Assembly (NCBI GenBank): GCA_029237775.1
Contig: JAQZBR010000004.1
Location: forward strand, 558,001-622,000
DNA: 64,000 bases
Reading direction: 5' to 3'
From: Bacteroidota bacterium
Lineage (GTDB): Bacteria; Bacteroidota; Bacteroidia; 2-12-FULL-35-15
Position numbers and translations under genes: made by a program. Of the stretch, positions 43,115 to 53,061 are shown piece after piece. Positions within the stretch are counted from its first letter, which is position 1. The number at the start of each line of letters is the position of its first letter. The notes under the pieces were generated by a model. The model had not been told where the DNA came from, did no database searches, and saw only the letters and a list, made by a program, of their open reading frames with translations.

Positions 43115-44005
43115 TTCCATTTGTTTTTTTAAGTATCCCTTGAGCAAACCATTACCAAAAATAGTTGCCAGAATTATAAGAGTTCCCAAATAAAAACCGG
43201 GTGTCATTGCCTCATCCTGTTTCCATAATAATACGGCTATTATTATTCCGTAAACAGTTTCAAGGTTCACCGTCAGTGTTACTGTATACGGACTGATCTT
43301 TTTCATAAGATTGACGCTGGCAATAAACGGGAACGCAGTACCAAGAACTGATAAGACAGCAAGCCATCCCAAGCCTTCAGCGCTCAATTCAAAGAACTGT
43401 GCCCGGAATTCGCCAGCGAGCAACAGGTAAATGGTTAAGGCGATCACTCCGCCTGACAGTTCATACATTGCGATGACCGAAGAGGGGATCCGCCTAACGA
43501 GCAAACCATTGAAAACTGTGAATAATGAAGAAGTGAAAGCCGCCAGCATTCCGAAAATGATCCCCAGCGTATATTGAGTCTCCACTTTAAAGATCATCGC
43601 TATCGCACCAATGATCACCATTCCAAAAGCAATCTCATAACGAATGAACCTCCGCTTATAAAAAACTGGTTCTATGATGGACGTGAATAAAGTGCCTGTC
43701 GCAAAAGCCACAAGTGTTACCGATACATTCGAAACATTTATCGCGTTGTAAAAGCAAAACCAATGAAACGCGATGATCGCACCAACACCGCAAAGTTTCA
43801 ATACATCATTAAAGGGCAAACGAATACTTTGCTTTACGATAAGAAGATAAATAGCAACGGTTGCAACTGTGATCACCATCCGGAACCAAACAAGCTGATA
43901 AGCGATAATACCCTGCAGGTTAATAAGCTTGCCAAGAATCGGGGAAAAGCCCCAGATAAGAACAATGAAATGAAGTAATAGGAGCGGACGGCTTTTTGAG
44001 AACAT
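43103..44005 (-). CDS. EamA/DMT family transporter
   Basis: The 300-residue protein has ten predicted membrane helices in two homologous halves (first half beginning PLLLLHFIVLIWGFSPILG, second at about residue 150). It belongs to the drug/metabolite transporter superfamily, moving an undetermined small molecule across the inner membrane. The conserved start MFSKSRPLLLLHFIV supports the ATG at 44005. That ATG follows directly a terminator-like hairpin and seven T residues, so translation or transcription of this gene may be controlled by that leader. Confidence 0.9.
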   Translation of the reverse strand: MFSKSRPLLLLHFIVLIWGFSPILGKLINLQGIIAYQLVWFRMVITVATVAIYLLIVKQSIRLPFNDVLKLCGVGAIIAFHWFCFYNAINVSNVSVTLVAFATGTLFTSIIEPVFYKRRFIRYEIAFGMVIIGAIAMIFKVETQYTLGIIFGMLAAFTSSLFTVFNGLLVRRIPSSVIAMYELSGGVIALTIYLLLAGEFRAQFFELSAEGLGWLAVLSVLGTAFPFIASVNLMKKISPYTVTLTVNLETVYGIIIAVLLWKQDEAMTPGFYLGTLIILATIFGNGLLKGYLKKQMEKAR

Positions 44006-44047
44006 AAAAAAACGCCTTACGAAGGAACGTAAGGCGCTGCAAATATA
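44006..44047 (-). promoter_or_regulatory. Promoter and terminator-like leader hairpin of the EamA gene
   Basis: TATATTTG (44047-44040, exact TAnnTTTG) predicts a start of transcription near 44035. A 9-bp stem (44036-44028 with 44021-44013) and a run of seven T residues follow, ending exactly at the ATG. A 14-nt palindrome ACTAAA-TG-TTTAGT (44047-44060) overlaps the -7 element. It could also end transcription of the upstream MORN gene. Confidence 0.65.
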
Positions 44048-44064
44048 CTAAATGTTTAGTGCTG

Positions 44065-44817
44065 TTATTTCTTCAACTCTCCCTTCTTATAATTTTCGGT
44101 CTTGATCACCTTTCCTTCATCGTTCATTTCTTTCCATGCACCTTCTTTTTTCCCTTGAACGTACTTACCGACCATCTTTAACTTTCCATTCTCAAAAAAT
44201 TCATGATACTCGCCTTCTTCCATGTTATTGATGGCTTTTACTTCTGAATTTATGTTACCGTTGCTGTAAAATGTTTTCATTGGACCGTTCAGATTCCCAT
44301 CGCTGTAAGTGTATTCTACACTAAGAGTGCCGTCAGTCGTGTACCATCTTGTAACACCATTCCGTAGATTATTCTTGTAATATCCTTCCTCCTGCTTTTT
44401 TCCATCCGAATAATATAATCTCTTCAGACCGTTCAACTTTCCCATTTTATATTCAATTTCAGAACGAAGCTTAGCGCCAGAAAAATAAGCCACAGACATT
44501 CCATTTAAAGTGTCATTCTTATAGTAATCCTTCTGATAATAAAAACCTGATTTGTCAATGGAGATGCTATATCCGTTCTTTCGATTGCCTTTGTACTCCT
44601 CCATATTACTGATTATACCATTAGGGTGATAGGCAATCCATAATCCTTCTTTTTTATCGTTCTCATAATTACCGTACCAATTGGATTGTCCGATACGCTC
44701 CGTCCATAAACCATTTTTTTTTCCTGAAGGATCGGTTTTATTTGTGTCAGCGACAACAGCTGCTCCGGATGTGCCATACAAGGCAAGCATAAGCAGAATA
44801 AATATATTCTTTTTCAT
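44065..44817 (-). CDS. MORN-variant repeat protein, secreted
   Basis: The 250-residue product has a signal peptide (cleavage near SGAAVVAD). About nine degenerate MORN-type repeats follow, each containing G-W-x-x-Y(Y/F)-x-N/DG, such as GLWIAYHPNGI, KRLYYSDGKK, TRWYTTDGTL and KTFYSNGNI. Such repeats are common in Bacteroidota exported proteins and in antitoxin-like YwqK proteins; what they bind is undetermined. It is far shorter in repeats than membrane-linked MORN kinases. A related but smaller lipoprotein is encoded at 62513. Confidence 0.85.
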   Translation of the reverse strand: MKKNIFILLMLALYGTSGAAVVADTNKTDPSGKKNGLWTERIGQSNWYGNYENDKKEGLWIAYHPNGIISNMEEYKGNRKNGYSISIDKSGFYYQKDYYKNDTLNGMSVAYFSGAKLRSEIEYKMGKLNGLKRLYYSDGKKQEEGYYKNNLRNGVTRWYTTDGTLSVEYTYSDGNLNGPMKTFYSNGNINSEVKAINNMEEGEYHEFFENGKLKMVGKYVQGKKEGAWKEMNDEGKVIKTENYKKGELKK

Positions 44818-44892
44818 ATTGTGTTTTTTTAACGCAGCAAAAATTTTAATTTCTGCGTATTCTACAAATACTTCAACGTTAAATTTTGTTAA

Positions 44893-45939
44893 CTAAAGCC
44901 ACTTCTTTCTCCGGAAGTAAACCATTAAACTTATCATAATAGTAAGCATTACAGCCCATACAGCGGGGTAGCCCCATTTGCTGTGAAGTTCAGGCATGTA
45001 ATCGAAATTCATTCCGTAAACACCGGCAATAAATGTAACGGGAACAAAAATGGTAGTTATAATCGTGAGAACTTTCATTACCTCATTCATCCTGTTGCTT
45101 ACACTGGATAAATAAATATCCATCATTCCGGAAAGCAGATCTCTGTATGTTTCTACAGTATCGATCACACGTATTGTATGGTCATGGACGTCACGTAGGT
45201 AGACATCCGTTGTCGGACGAATTAGCTCGGTCTCGCTCCGTTCCATATTGTTGATCATTTCCCGCATAGGCCACACAGCCTTCCGCACGAAGATCATCTC
45301 ACGTTTCATTGCATGAAGCTGCTGAAGGGTTTCCTTTGCCGGTTCAGTGATAAGCTCCTCTTCCAACAGCTCTATACGATCACCGATCTTTTCAAGAATT
45401 CCGAAATAACAATCCACGACCGCATCAACAAGCGCGTAACTGAGATAATCGGCTCCCATCTTTCTTATTCTCCCTTTGCCCTGACGGATACGTGTTCTGA
45501 TCAGATCAAATGCATCACCTCCGTAGACCTCCTGAAAGGAAATAACAAGGCCGTCCAAAAGAATAACGGTCAATTGCTCCGATCTGACTTCTGAATCATA
45601 ATAGATCATCTTCATGATCGACACAACGTAATTATCATAATCCTCAAACTTAGGACGCTGATGGGTATTCACAATGTCTTCAAGTGTAAGGGGATGTATG
45701 TTGAATTGTTTACCGATCTTCTCAATAAGTTGAATATCATGGATCCCATCGACATTGATCCATTTCACCATACCTGGATTTACATTGGCAAGACATTCGT
45801 CAAAATCATAAAAATCTTTTTCAATACAGGTGTTTTCATTATACTCCAGCAATGAGATCTTTACTTTCGCAGTGCGATCTTCACCGTAATAGACAAGTGT
45901 TCCCGGAGGCGCACCCATTTTATTTTGCAAGTCATTCAT
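44893..45939 (-). CDS. corA: CorA-type magnesium/cobalt transporter
   Basis: CorA forms a pentameric channel for Mg2+ uptake in the inner membrane. The 348 residues comprise a large cytoplasmic N-terminal domain, a long stalk helix, and two C-terminal membrane helices. The selectivity motif is YGMNF, with G309, M310 and N311. The segment VTFIAGVYGMNFDYMPEL is characteristic. It is 18 nt downstream of rsmI on the same strand, so an operon is likely. The ATG at 45939 and an in-frame alternative at 45927 both fit. Confidence 0.95.
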   Translation of the reverse strand: MNDLQNKMGAPPGTLVYYGEDRTAKVKISLLEYNENTCIEKDFYDFDECLANVNPGMVKWINVDGIHDIQLIEKIGKQFNIHPLTLEDIVNTHQRPKFEDYDNYVVSIMKMIYYDSEVRSEQLTVILLDGLVISFQEVYGGDAFDLIRTRIRQGKGRIRKMGADYLSYALVDAVVDCYFGILEKIGDRIELLEEELITEPAKETLQQLHAMKREMIFVRKAVWPMREMINNMERSETELIRPTTDVYLRDVHDHTIRVIDTVETYRDLLSGMMDIYLSSVSNRMNEVMKVLTIITTIFVPVTFIAGVYGMNFDYMPELHSKWGYPAVWAVMLTIMISLMVYFRRKKWL

Positions 45940-45957
45940 TGATTCAGAATTTTATTT

Positions 45958-46665
45958 TTAATCTTCATCATTATCAGTTTCTATCTGAACTTTCTTGTTC
46001 CTGTTACCTTCAACAACAAGAACAATTTCACCTTTAACGGTTTTGGTTTTAAAATAATCACTCAATTCCTTCAGAGTTCCACGTTTATTCTCCTCATACA
46101 GTTTTGTTAATTCCCTGGAAACAGATGCGCGCCTGTCGCTCCCGAAATGCTCTGCCAGCTGATCAAGCGCCTTAACCAACCTGTGTGGCGACTCATAAAA
46201 GATCATTGTCCTCTGTTCGTTTATCAATGATTTGATCTTCGTCTGGCGGCCTTTCTTTTGAGGCAGAAATCCTTCAAAACAAAATGTATCGTTTGGTAAA
46301 CCGGAATTTACAAGAGCAGGAACAAAAGCAGTCGGTCCAGGCAGACATTCAACTTCTATTCCCTGAGCAATACACTCCCTTACCAATAAAAAGCCCGGAT
46401 CGGAAATAGCCGGTGTTCCCGCATCTGTAATAAGAGCTATCTTTTCACCGTTTGCAATTCTCTCTGCGATCATAGTAACAGTCTTATGTTCGTTATGCTG
46501 GTGATGCGCTGACAGTCGTTTTTCAATTCCCAAGTGACGAAGTAGGTTTCCACTTGTTCTTGTATCTTCTGCAAGGATAAGATCCACCTCCTTTAAGATC
46601 CGGATAGCACGAAGCGTAATATCTTCAAGATTTCCGATTGGGGTTGGCACTATGTATAGTTTCAT
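45958..46665 (-). CDS. rsmI: 16S rRNA 2'-O-ribose C1402 methyltransferase
   Basis: RsmI methylates C1402 of 16S rRNA using SAM. The sequence shows YIVPTPIGNLEDITLRA at the N-terminus and AEDTRTSGNLL. Further on are ITDAGTPAISDPGFLLV, LPGPTAFVPALV and ASVSRELTKLYEE, all classic for the family. I choose the ATG at 46665 (235 residues); the longer frame to 46755 starts inside an intergenic palindrome. CorA follows after 18 nt. Confidence 0.95.
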   Translation of the reverse strand: MKLYIVPTPIGNLEDITLRAIRILKEVDLILAEDTRTSGNLLRHLGIEKRLSAHHQHNEHKTVTMIAERIANGEKIALITDAGTPAISDPGFLLVRECIAQGIEVECLPGPTAFVPALVNSGLPNDTFCFEGFLPQKKGRQTKIKSLINEQRTMIFYESPHRLVKALDQLAEHFGSDRRASVSRELTKLYEENKRGTLKELSDYFKTKTVKGEIVLVVEGNRNKKVQIETDNDED

Positions 46666-46698
46666 ATGTCTCGAATTTAATTTCTTCCGGAATCTACT

Positions 46699-46726
46699 CC
46701 CCCTTATTAAGGGGGTCGGGGGGATT
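46699..46726. repeat. C-tract/G-tract palindrome (repeat family candidate)
   Basis: CCCCCTT-ATT-AAGGGGG (46699-46715) is followed by TCGGGGGGAT. It lies between rsmI and the peptidase gene. I recall similar C5-6TT...AAG5-6 sequences in many Bacteroidota intergenic regions; a genome search would be needed to confirm a family. Confidence 0.6.
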
Positions 46727-46836
46727 GCTGGTTTCAGAAAATGATTCCTACTCAATCATCCATATTTCCAGTGCCCTCATTACATTATTCATATCCTTCT
46801 TTATCGCCAAATCCTTGGGTTGAGTACAAAAAGCCC

Positions 46837-48195
46837 TTACTTCTGAACCTGCAAGCTATCTGCAAACTTCGTTATCAACAAAAACAGATCTTCAAATTCA
46901 TTCAAAGGTAATGTTTCCGGCCGGTCATAAATATCATGATAGGCCTTTATTCCGCCCATTGTATAAATAAAGAAAGCTTTCACACCATTTTCCGAAAAAT
47001 AGAAGTGATCGCTGTTAGCAGCCTTTCCTCGGCTCTTTATTGCCTTTATCAGTTCATGACTTTGATTGATATTACTAAGCTCCTCAAATTCCTTCTTAAA
47101 CACTGAACCATTTACCACCGTAATTCCTTCTTCACCGGTACCCATTATATCCATATTGAGAAGAAACTTAATGTTTTTTAACGGAAACAGCGGATGCTCC
47201 GTGTAATACTTTGAGCCGAGCAGCCCGACCTCTTCACCGGCAAATGCTACAAATGCTATAGAATATTCAGGTTGATGCTCAGGGTTTGAATAATATTTTG
47301 CCAGATTCAGGAGCATCGCACAACCACTTGCATTATCATTGGCTCCCGGGAAATACGTTTGTGCGCCCATATGCCCGAGATGATCATAATGCGCAGAAAA
47401 AACTATAAATGAATCGGGGTACACTGAACCTTTTACATAAGCCACAACATTCCGTCCTAAATGTTCTTTTATCTTACTGTCTATCACGATTGCGCCTGCA
47501 CCATTGCCCCGGTCTTTTCTATGATAATTAAAACTATCAGCGAGAATCTGAATTCGCGTGAAACTACCCACCGTTTGCGATTGATCCCAGGTTAACTTTT
47601 TAACCAGCTCAATTATTCCTGATACTTTTAACTCATTTTTTCTGATTCTGGAAAAATATTCAAGTTGCTTTTTGTCCGTTACTTTCCGGTCATCAATAAG
47701 AATAAAATGACCGGACTTAACCCCTTTGCGAAATTTGTCAAATGCTTTCCCGGATGATGCGGAAACAGAATCAAAAACAAGAAGCTGGAATTCTTTGTGT
47801 CCGGACGGTGACGAAGGATCGATCAGAAAATTTTGAGCAGGTATTCCGCGGAAATTAAAATTACCCCGATAAGCTTCATTTCTTCCTAAATAAAAAAATA
47901 AATTTAACTCCCCGGGAAATGTGTTCACATTGAACGTGAATGGCTGGTAATGATTCTCATTGAAGGAGGAGAGGCTATGCTTCCTGAATTCATTCTTTAT
48001 AAATGCAGCAGCTAAACTGTCGCCACCGCTAACATATCCACGTCCATGCATCGAAGGGGAGGCTAAGGTGTCCACAATAGTTCTCGCGTAATGATAGACT
48101 TCTCCCTTCCTGATTTCCTGGGAAAATAAAATTACATGAAGGAGAAGAAAAAGAAATATGAGGGAGAGTTTCCTTAAGCGGTGCATCTTTTTCAT
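46837..48195 (-). CDS. M28 family zinc aminopeptidase, exported
   Basis: The 452-residue protein has a signal peptide (cleavage near LFSQE) and a C-terminal M28 catalytic domain. Likely zinc ligands and catalytic residues are H269 and D271 in SAHYDHLGH, D287 in GANDNASG, E321/E322 in AGEEVG, D349 in NMDIMG and H397 in NSDHFYF. It would remove N-terminal residues from peptides in the periplasm or outside. The N-terminal 240 residues include a poorly conserved inserted region, as in related exported peptidases. It follows an uncharacterised gene by 18 nt. Confidence 0.9.
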   Translation of the reverse strand: MKKMHRLRKLSLIFLFLLLHVILFSQEIRKGEVYHYARTIVDTLASPSMHGRGYVSGGDSLAAAFIKNEFRKHSLSSFNENHYQPFTFNVNTFPGELNLFFYLGRNEAYRGNFNFRGIPAQNFLIDPSSPSGHKEFQLLVFDSVSASSGKAFDKFRKGVKSGHFILIDDRKVTDKKQLEYFSRIRKNELKVSGIIELVKKLTWDQSQTVGSFTRIQILADSFNYHRKDRGNGAGAIVIDSKIKEHLGRNVVAYVKGSVYPDSFIVFSAHYDHLGHMGAQTYFPGANDNASGCAMLLNLAKYYSNPEHQPEYSIAFVAFAGEEVGLLGSKYYTEHPLFPLKNIKFLLNMDIMGTGEEGITVVNGSVFKKEFEELSNINQSHELIKAIKSRGKAANSDHFYFSENGVKAFFIYTMGGIKAYHDIYDRPETLPLNEFEDLFLLITKFADSLQVQK

Positions 48196-48213
48196 TTCTG
48201 TTTGAAGCTTGCG

Positions 48214-48837
48214 CTAAACATAACGCCTTTCAACTATATCATAAAGACTTTTTACACACTCATGCTCGTTATCCCAATTATAAAGCTGCTGGATATTCAT
48301 GAAGTACTCCATGGCAGAATCAAGAGTTTCCGCATTATTCAATTGTGATACAGCAATTTCATACTCCTGGATATTTCCTTTAAACAATTCATTTGCAAAA
48401 CGAAATTTGTCGTTAATTCCAATCGCAGCGCGAATATCTGTTATTGCAGGTTTTTTAATATTTATTACCGGTTCCTTTTCCTCAGGCTGCTGCTTAATTT
48501 CTTTTTTTTCTGATTTCTTCTCAACTTTCTTTTCTGGTACCACTACTTCCTCTCCAAAAAGATTCGAAGGCGGAAGAGAGTCTGCTTTTATTTCCGTTTT
48601 TGTTTCTGCCATAGGTACAGGCTCGGCTTTTTTTGCTTCCACTTTTGTCTGCATAGAATCCTTTTCAGAATTCAAAAAATTAAAAACGATCGACTTCTTA
48701 TAAAGCTTTTCGATTTTGCTTAGGATAAGCTCAAGTTCTAACTGAGGGATATGCTCCTTTTCACCAATATTATCAGAATGTTCCTTGATACTGTTTATCA
48801 GAATCGCTATCTCTTTTCTTATCTCTTTCTTATCCAT
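48214..48837 (-). CDS. Conserved Bacteroidota hypothetical protein
   Basis: The 207-residue cytoplasmic protein has a helical N-terminus and a low-complexity Lys/Glu linker (PEKKVEKKSEKKEIKQQ). Its conserved C-terminal segment is AITDIRAAIGINDKFRFANE, followed by LFKGNIQEYEIAV and LYNWDNEHECVKSL. I recall this C-terminal pattern in many genomes of the phylum, without a known role. It probably shares a transcript with the M28 gene 18 nt downstream. The start ATG at 48837 is the first in frame. Confidence 0.7.
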   Translation of the reverse strand: MDKKEIRKEIAILINSIKEHSDNIGEKEHIPQLELELILSKIEKLYKKSIVFNFLNSEKDSMQTKVEAKKAEPVPMAETKTEIKADSLPPSNLFGEEVVVPEKKVEKKSEKKEIKQQPEEKEPVINIKKPAITDIRAAIGINDKFRFANELFKGNIQEYEIAVSQLNNAETLDSAMEYFMNIQQLYNWDNEHECVKSLYDIVERRYV

Positions 48838-48995
48838 GGAAATATTATTTTTGGCTTGAAAATCACTCGCCTTTTTTGATTAGATTTGTGAAAGAACAAA
48901 TGTTCTTCAAATTGCATTTCATAAGCGGCTTTAGATCATTTTCAAAGACTTATACATAGCAATAAAAATACATTAATTTTCCGGTTTCTAAAAAA

Positions 48996-49592
48996 ATGTT
49001 TCTCGAAAACACGATCAATCCCCATAAACGTAAAGGCTGTATTGAAGTCATTTGCGGATCAATGTTTTCGGGCAAAACAGAGGAGCTGATCCGCAGGATG
49101 AAGCGGGCACAATTCGCCCGTCAAAAGGTGGAGATCTTTAAGCCTGCGATCGATACACGTTACGATGAAGTGAAGGTTGTTTCTCATATCGGAACCTCCA
49201 TTCACTCAACTCCTGTCCCATCTTCATCTAATATTTTGTTATTGGCTGCAGACTGTGATGTTGTTGGGATAGATGAAGCACAATTCTTTGACTTGGGTTT
49301 GATTGATGTATGCAATCAGCTTTCGACAAGCGGGATCCGTGTGATCGTTGCAGGGTTGGATATGGATTATCTAGGAAAACCTTTTGGCCCGATCCCGGGA
49401 TTGTTAGCTGTTGCTGAATACGTTACTAAGGTTCACGCAATATGCATGCGTTGTGGGAATCTTGCGAACCATTCACACAGGATCACTGATGAATCATCCC
49501 TTGTGCTGTTAGGAGAAGTCAATAACTACGAACCACTCTGCCGCGATTGTTTTACAGAAGCTCTTGCAGGAAACAAAAATACCACGCTATGA
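48996..49592 (+). CDS. tdk: Thymidine kinase
   Basis: Tdk phosphorylates thymidine to dTMP in salvage. The P-loop is GSMFSGKT (residues 21-28), followed by DEAQFFD for magnesium. A zinc-binding motif is formed by CMRCG and CRDC near the C-terminus. The length of 198 residues is normal for the type II family. Its stop codon overlaps the start of murF-alr (ATGA), so the two are co-translated. The ATG at 48996 follows an A-rich leader without a classical Shine-Dalgarno sequence. Confidence 0.96.
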   Translation: MFLENTINPHKRKGCIEVICGSMFSGKTEELIRRMKRAQFARQKVEIFKPAIDTRYDEVKVVSHIGTSIHSTPVPSSSNILLLAADCDVVGIDEAQFFDLGLIDVCNQLSTSGIRVIVAGLDMDYLGKPFGPIPGLLAVAEYVTKVHAICMRCGNLANHSHRITDESSLVLLGEVNNYEPLCRDCFTEALAGNKNTTL

Positions 49593-52078
49593 AACTGACC
49601 TATTCCATAGCGAATATCAATGAGATCATCAATGGTACCATTTCAGGTAATAATGCAAGCAATATTATTATCAAGGATCTCCTGATAGATAGCCGCAAGA
49701 TCATCACTGCAGAAAGCTCTCTTTTCTTTGCCATTAAAGGCGAACGGAATGACGGACATATCTTCATTGCAGATCTGTATGAAAAAGGGGTCCGCTCCTT
49801 TGTGGTCTCAGAGCTCCCTGCAAATATTGCTTCTTATAAAGATGCCGCATTTCTCAAAGTAAAGAATACTCTTTTTGCCCTTCAGCTTTTATGCGCGCAT
49901 CATCGCGACAGCTTTGATATCCCTGTAATAGGAATTACAGGAAGTAACGGTAAAACTATTGTAAAAGAATGGCTGTTCCAGCTTTTACGTGAAGATAAAA
50001 ACGTGGTACGAAGTCCTAAAAGCTTTAACTCGCAAGTTGGTGTTCCGCTTTCTGTCTGGCAGATCAACGAGGAGCACGACCTTGCAATTTTCGAAGCAGG
50101 GATCTCCAAGCACGGAGAAATGGGATTGCTTCAGCAGATCATTCAACCGACAATCGGACTCATCACAAATATCGGACAGGCGCATGATGAAAATTTTCAG
50201 GATCAGAAACATAAGATCACTGAAAAGCTAAAATTATTTGACCATGCTGATTTGCTTGTCTATTGCAAAGATTACCTGATGATCCACAACGAGATCACAA
50301 ACAGCAATCATTTTCCCGATCTGGAAGTTTTTACCTGGTCAAGAAAATCGCGCGCTGACCTGCTTGTTGGAAGAATAACAAAAAGAGAATCGGAAACTGA
50401 GATTCAGGCTGTTTATAAAAACAATTTCATCCACATCAACATCCCATTTACAGATGAAGCCAGCATAGAGAATGCGATTCATTGCTGGGCCTTGATGCTT
50501 TATCTTGAATATGAAAACAACGTGATCGCTGAACGGATGAAATTCCTTAGTCCGGTTGCAATGCGCCTTGAGCTTAAAGAAGGTATCAATAACTGTTCGA
50601 TCATTAACGACAGCTACAATTCCGATCTTGGCTCCTTAAGTATTGCACTTGACTTCTTAAATCAGCAAAAACAACATCCGAAAAAGACACTTATCCTTTC
50701 TGATATTTTACAAAGTGGTAAGAATGAAGAAGCTCTTTATAAAGAGGTGGCTGAGCTTATCCATAGAAAAGGCATAACCCGCCTCATCGGTATTGGGGAA
50801 GCAATTACAAGACAATCCCATTTGTTTCAAACCGACAAGATATTTTATAATTCAACGACAGATTTTCTCCAAAACTACAACAGCGTTTTTTTCAGGGACG
50901 AGACAATTCTTTTGAAAGGTGCACGGGCATTTGGCTTTGAAGCGATCAGCAAAGTGATCCAGCAAAAAGCGCACGAGACCATTCTGGAAATAAATCTTAA
51001 TGCAATCGTGCATAACCTGAATTACTACCGTTCAAAAATAAAAGCCGATACCAAAGTGATGGCAATGGTAAAAGCATTTTCATACGGAAGCGGAAGCTTT
51101 GAAATAGCCAATATTCTTCAGTTTCACCGTGTTGACTATCTGGCGGTGGCTTATGCCGATGAAGGTATCGAGTTACGTAAAGCAGGAATAACGGTTCCGA
51201 TCATGGTTATGAATCCGGAAGAGCAGAGCTACGATTCAATGATCCAATATAATCTTGAACCAGAAATCTACAGTTTCAGAGTATTAAACCTTTTTGAGGA
51301 AACTTTAAAACGGAGTCAGAGAAATCTGAATAAGCAGATCGCAATACACATCAAGCTTGATACGGGAATGCACCGTTTAGGCTTCGAGCCGGATGATGTA
51401 AATGAACTCATAGTACGAATCAAAAACAATAAACAGCTTTTAGTGAAATCTGTTTTCTCTCATCTCGTGGCAACAGACGAAGCGGAGCATGATGCTTTTA
51501 CCTGGCAGCAGATAAAAAAATTCACTGAGATGAGTGATGAGATTCAGTCGCATCTGGATCAGCCTTTCTTAAAGCATATATTAAATTCAGCAGGGATCAC
51601 CCGTTTCCCGGACGCACAATTTGATATGGTCAGGCTTGGGATCGGGCTTTACGGAATTGGTGCAAGCTCCACTGAACAATCACAATTGCAGAACGTGAGT
51701 ACTTTAAAAACAAGCATCTCTCAGATCAAACATATTCCTGCAAACGAAACCATCGGTTACAGCAGAAAAGGATTAACGACTAGAGATACAGTTATAGCCA
51801 CTGTTCCGATCGGTTATGCTGATGGCTTGAGCCGTAAGCTTAGTAATGGTAAAGGCAAGATGATGGTGAAGGGCAAACCCGCACCGATCATCGGAAATGT
51901 TTGTATGGACATGTGCATGATCGACATCACTGATATCCGCGCGACAGAAAATGACGAAGTGATCGTGTTCGGTGAAGCATATCCTATCGCTGAAGTTGCG
52001 AAAGATGTTGGGACGATCCCGTATGAGGTGTTGACGAATGTTTCGAGAAGGGTGAAGAGGGTTTATTATCAGGAGTAA
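49589..52078 (+). CDS. Bifunctional MurF-alanine racemase fusion
   Basis: The N-terminal 450 residues are MurF-like (UDP-MurNAc-tripeptide:D-Ala-D-Ala ligase), with the ATP-binding GITGSNGKT, and [12 protein letters not shown]. The C-terminal 370 residues are alanine racemase, with the pyridoxal-phosphate lysine K495 in [10 protein letters not shown], and GYSRKG and GNVCMDM near the end. One polypeptide thus both makes D-alanine and adds D-Ala-D-Ala to the cell-wall precursor. This fusion is common in Bacteroidota. I chose the ATG at 49589, which overlaps the tdk stop by 4 nt; the longer frame to 49547 lies inside tdk. Confidence 0.95.
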   Translation: MKLTYSIANINEIINGTISGNNASNIIIKDLLIDSRKIITAESSLFFAIKGERNDGHIFIADLYEKGVRSFVVSELPANIASYKDAAFLKVKNTLFALQLLCAHHRDSFDIPVIGITGSNGKTIVKEWLFQLLREDKNVVRSPKSFNSQVGVPLSVWQINEEHDLAIFEAGISKHGEMGLLQQIIQPTIGLITNIGQAHDENFQDQKHKITEKLKLFDHADLLVYCKDYLMIHNEITNSNHFPDLEVFTWSRKSRADLLVGRITKRESETEIQAVYKNNFIHINIPFTDEASIENAIHCWALMLYLEYENNVIAERMKFLSPVAMRLELKEGINNCSIINDSYNSDLGSLSIALDFLNQQKQHPKKTLILSDILQSGKNEEALYKEVAELIHRKGITRLIGIGEAITRQSHLFQTDKIFYNSTTDFLQNYNSVFFRDETILLKGARAFGFEAISKVIQQKAHETILEINLNAIVHNLNYYRSKIKADTKVMAMVKAFSYGSGSFEIANILQFHRVDYLAVAYADEGIELRKAGITVPIMVMNPEEQSYDSMIQYNLEPEIYSFRVLNLFEETLKRSQRNLNKQIAIHIKLDTGMHRLGFEPDDVNELIVRIKNNKQLLVKSVFSHLVATDEAEHDAFTWQQIKKFTEMSDEIQSHLDQPFLKHILNSAGITRFPDAQFDMVRLGIGLYGIGASSTEQSQLQNVSTLKTSISQIKHIPANETIGYSRKGLTTRDTVIATVPIGYADGLSRKLSNGKGKMMVKGKPAPIIGNVCMDMCMIDITDIRATENDEVIVFGEAYPIAEVAKDVGTIPYEVLTNVSRRVKRVYYQE

Positions 52079-52084
52079 CCCCTA

Positions 52085-52996
52085 TCACCACTGAGGTTTT
52101 GTAAATGATTTCACAAATCGATACAGATTAAAATCTGTATCTGTTAATTGTTTTTCAATCTCCGCTTTAATATTCAACTTTGAAACATCTTTCATTCTTC
52201 CATTCTGAATTAATCGATATGCTTTTTCTGTCAGCAGATAACTGCGTTTAGAGTTAAAGCCTACACTGCGATGTTTCTTTATATTTTCGATCAGCTCGGC
52301 AACACCTTCGTGTTTCGTTGCAACAGCCTTGATCACGGGAATACTCCAATCATTTAAAGGCTTAGAGTGAACCAATTGAACAATATTCTTTATAAAGGTG
52401 TTTGCGCCATCACGATCACTTTTGTTCACCACAAAAATATCCGCGATCTCCATCACTCCGGATTTTATCGCCTGAACATCATCCCCGGATTCCGGTACCA
52501 TTACAAGCACTGTTGTATCTGCAAGACCAACGATCTCCACTTCACTCTGTCCAACACCAACAGTTTCAACGATTATGTAATCAAATGCAAAAGCACGCAT
52601 TACGTCTACTATCTCAATTGCCTTCACTGACAATCCCCCAAGGGAACCACGGGTTGCAAGCGACCTTATAAAAACTTTTTCATTTGTAAAATGCTCTGCC
52701 ATGCGAAGCCTGTCGCCCAGCAACGATCCATAATTAAAAGGAGATGTCGGGTCAATTGCGATCACACCAACATTCTTTCCGTCACCGGTCAGACTTTTGA
52801 TCACCGCGTTAATGAGAGTGCTTTTCCCTGCACCCGGAGGACCGGTAACACCAATCACAGGAATATCATTGTATCGTAGAGATGTCAGAATCTCTTCATA
52901 TCCATCAAGCTCATTCTCAACAATGGTGATACAACGGGCTAAGGCTTTTTTATCGCCTTGTTCCAATTGCTGCAGGAGTGTTTTAATTGCTGACAT
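52085..52996 (-). CDS. meaB: Methylmalonyl-CoA mutase-associated GTPase
   Basis: MeaB is a G3E-family GTPase that protects and reloads adenosylcobalamin-dependent methylmalonyl-CoA mutase. The P-loop is GPPGAGKST (residues 52-60). Also visible are IAIDPTSPFNYGSLLGDR, RGSLGGLS and ETVGVGQSE, and the guanine-specificity motif NKSD. The 303-residue length is normal. The mutase genes are not in the window. The stop lies 6 nt from that of murF-alr (convergent), with no terminator. Confidence 0.95.
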   Translation of the reverse strand: MSAIKTLLQQLEQGDKKALARCITIVENELDGYEEILTSLRYNDIPVIGVTGPPGAGKSTLINAVIKSLTGDGKNVGVIAIDPTSPFNYGSLLGDRLRMAEHFTNEKVFIRSLATRGSLGGLSVKAIEIVDVMRAFAFDYIIVETVGVGQSEVEIVGLADTTVLVMVPESGDDVQAIKSGVMEIADIFVVNKSDRDGANTFIKNIVQLVHSKPLNDWSIPVIKAVATKHEGVAELIENIKKHRSVGFNSKRSYLLTEKAYRLIQNGRMKDVSKLNIKAEIEKQLTDTDFNLYRFVKSFTKPQW

Positions 52997-53002
52997 TCAA
53001 GA

Positions 53003-53010
53003 CAAATATA
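53003..53010 (-). promoter_or_regulatory. -7 promoter element of meaB
   Basis: The minus strand reads TATATTTG, an exact match to TAnnTTTG, ending 6 nt before the meaB ATG. The transcript would be nearly leaderless. No -33 TTTG is seen. Confidence 0.45.
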
Positions 53011-53061
53011 GCAAGATAATTTAGTACTTTTATAGCGCTCAACAATACCTGAACATTACTG

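Noticed and set aside
46745-46840. Open stretch of about 35 codons on the minus strand between the M28 and rsmI genes (ending NNVMRALEIWMIE)
   Set aside because: It begins right after a stop inside the M28 gene, has at best a 14-codon ATG frame, and I see no supporting homology; possible gene remnant but not supportable.
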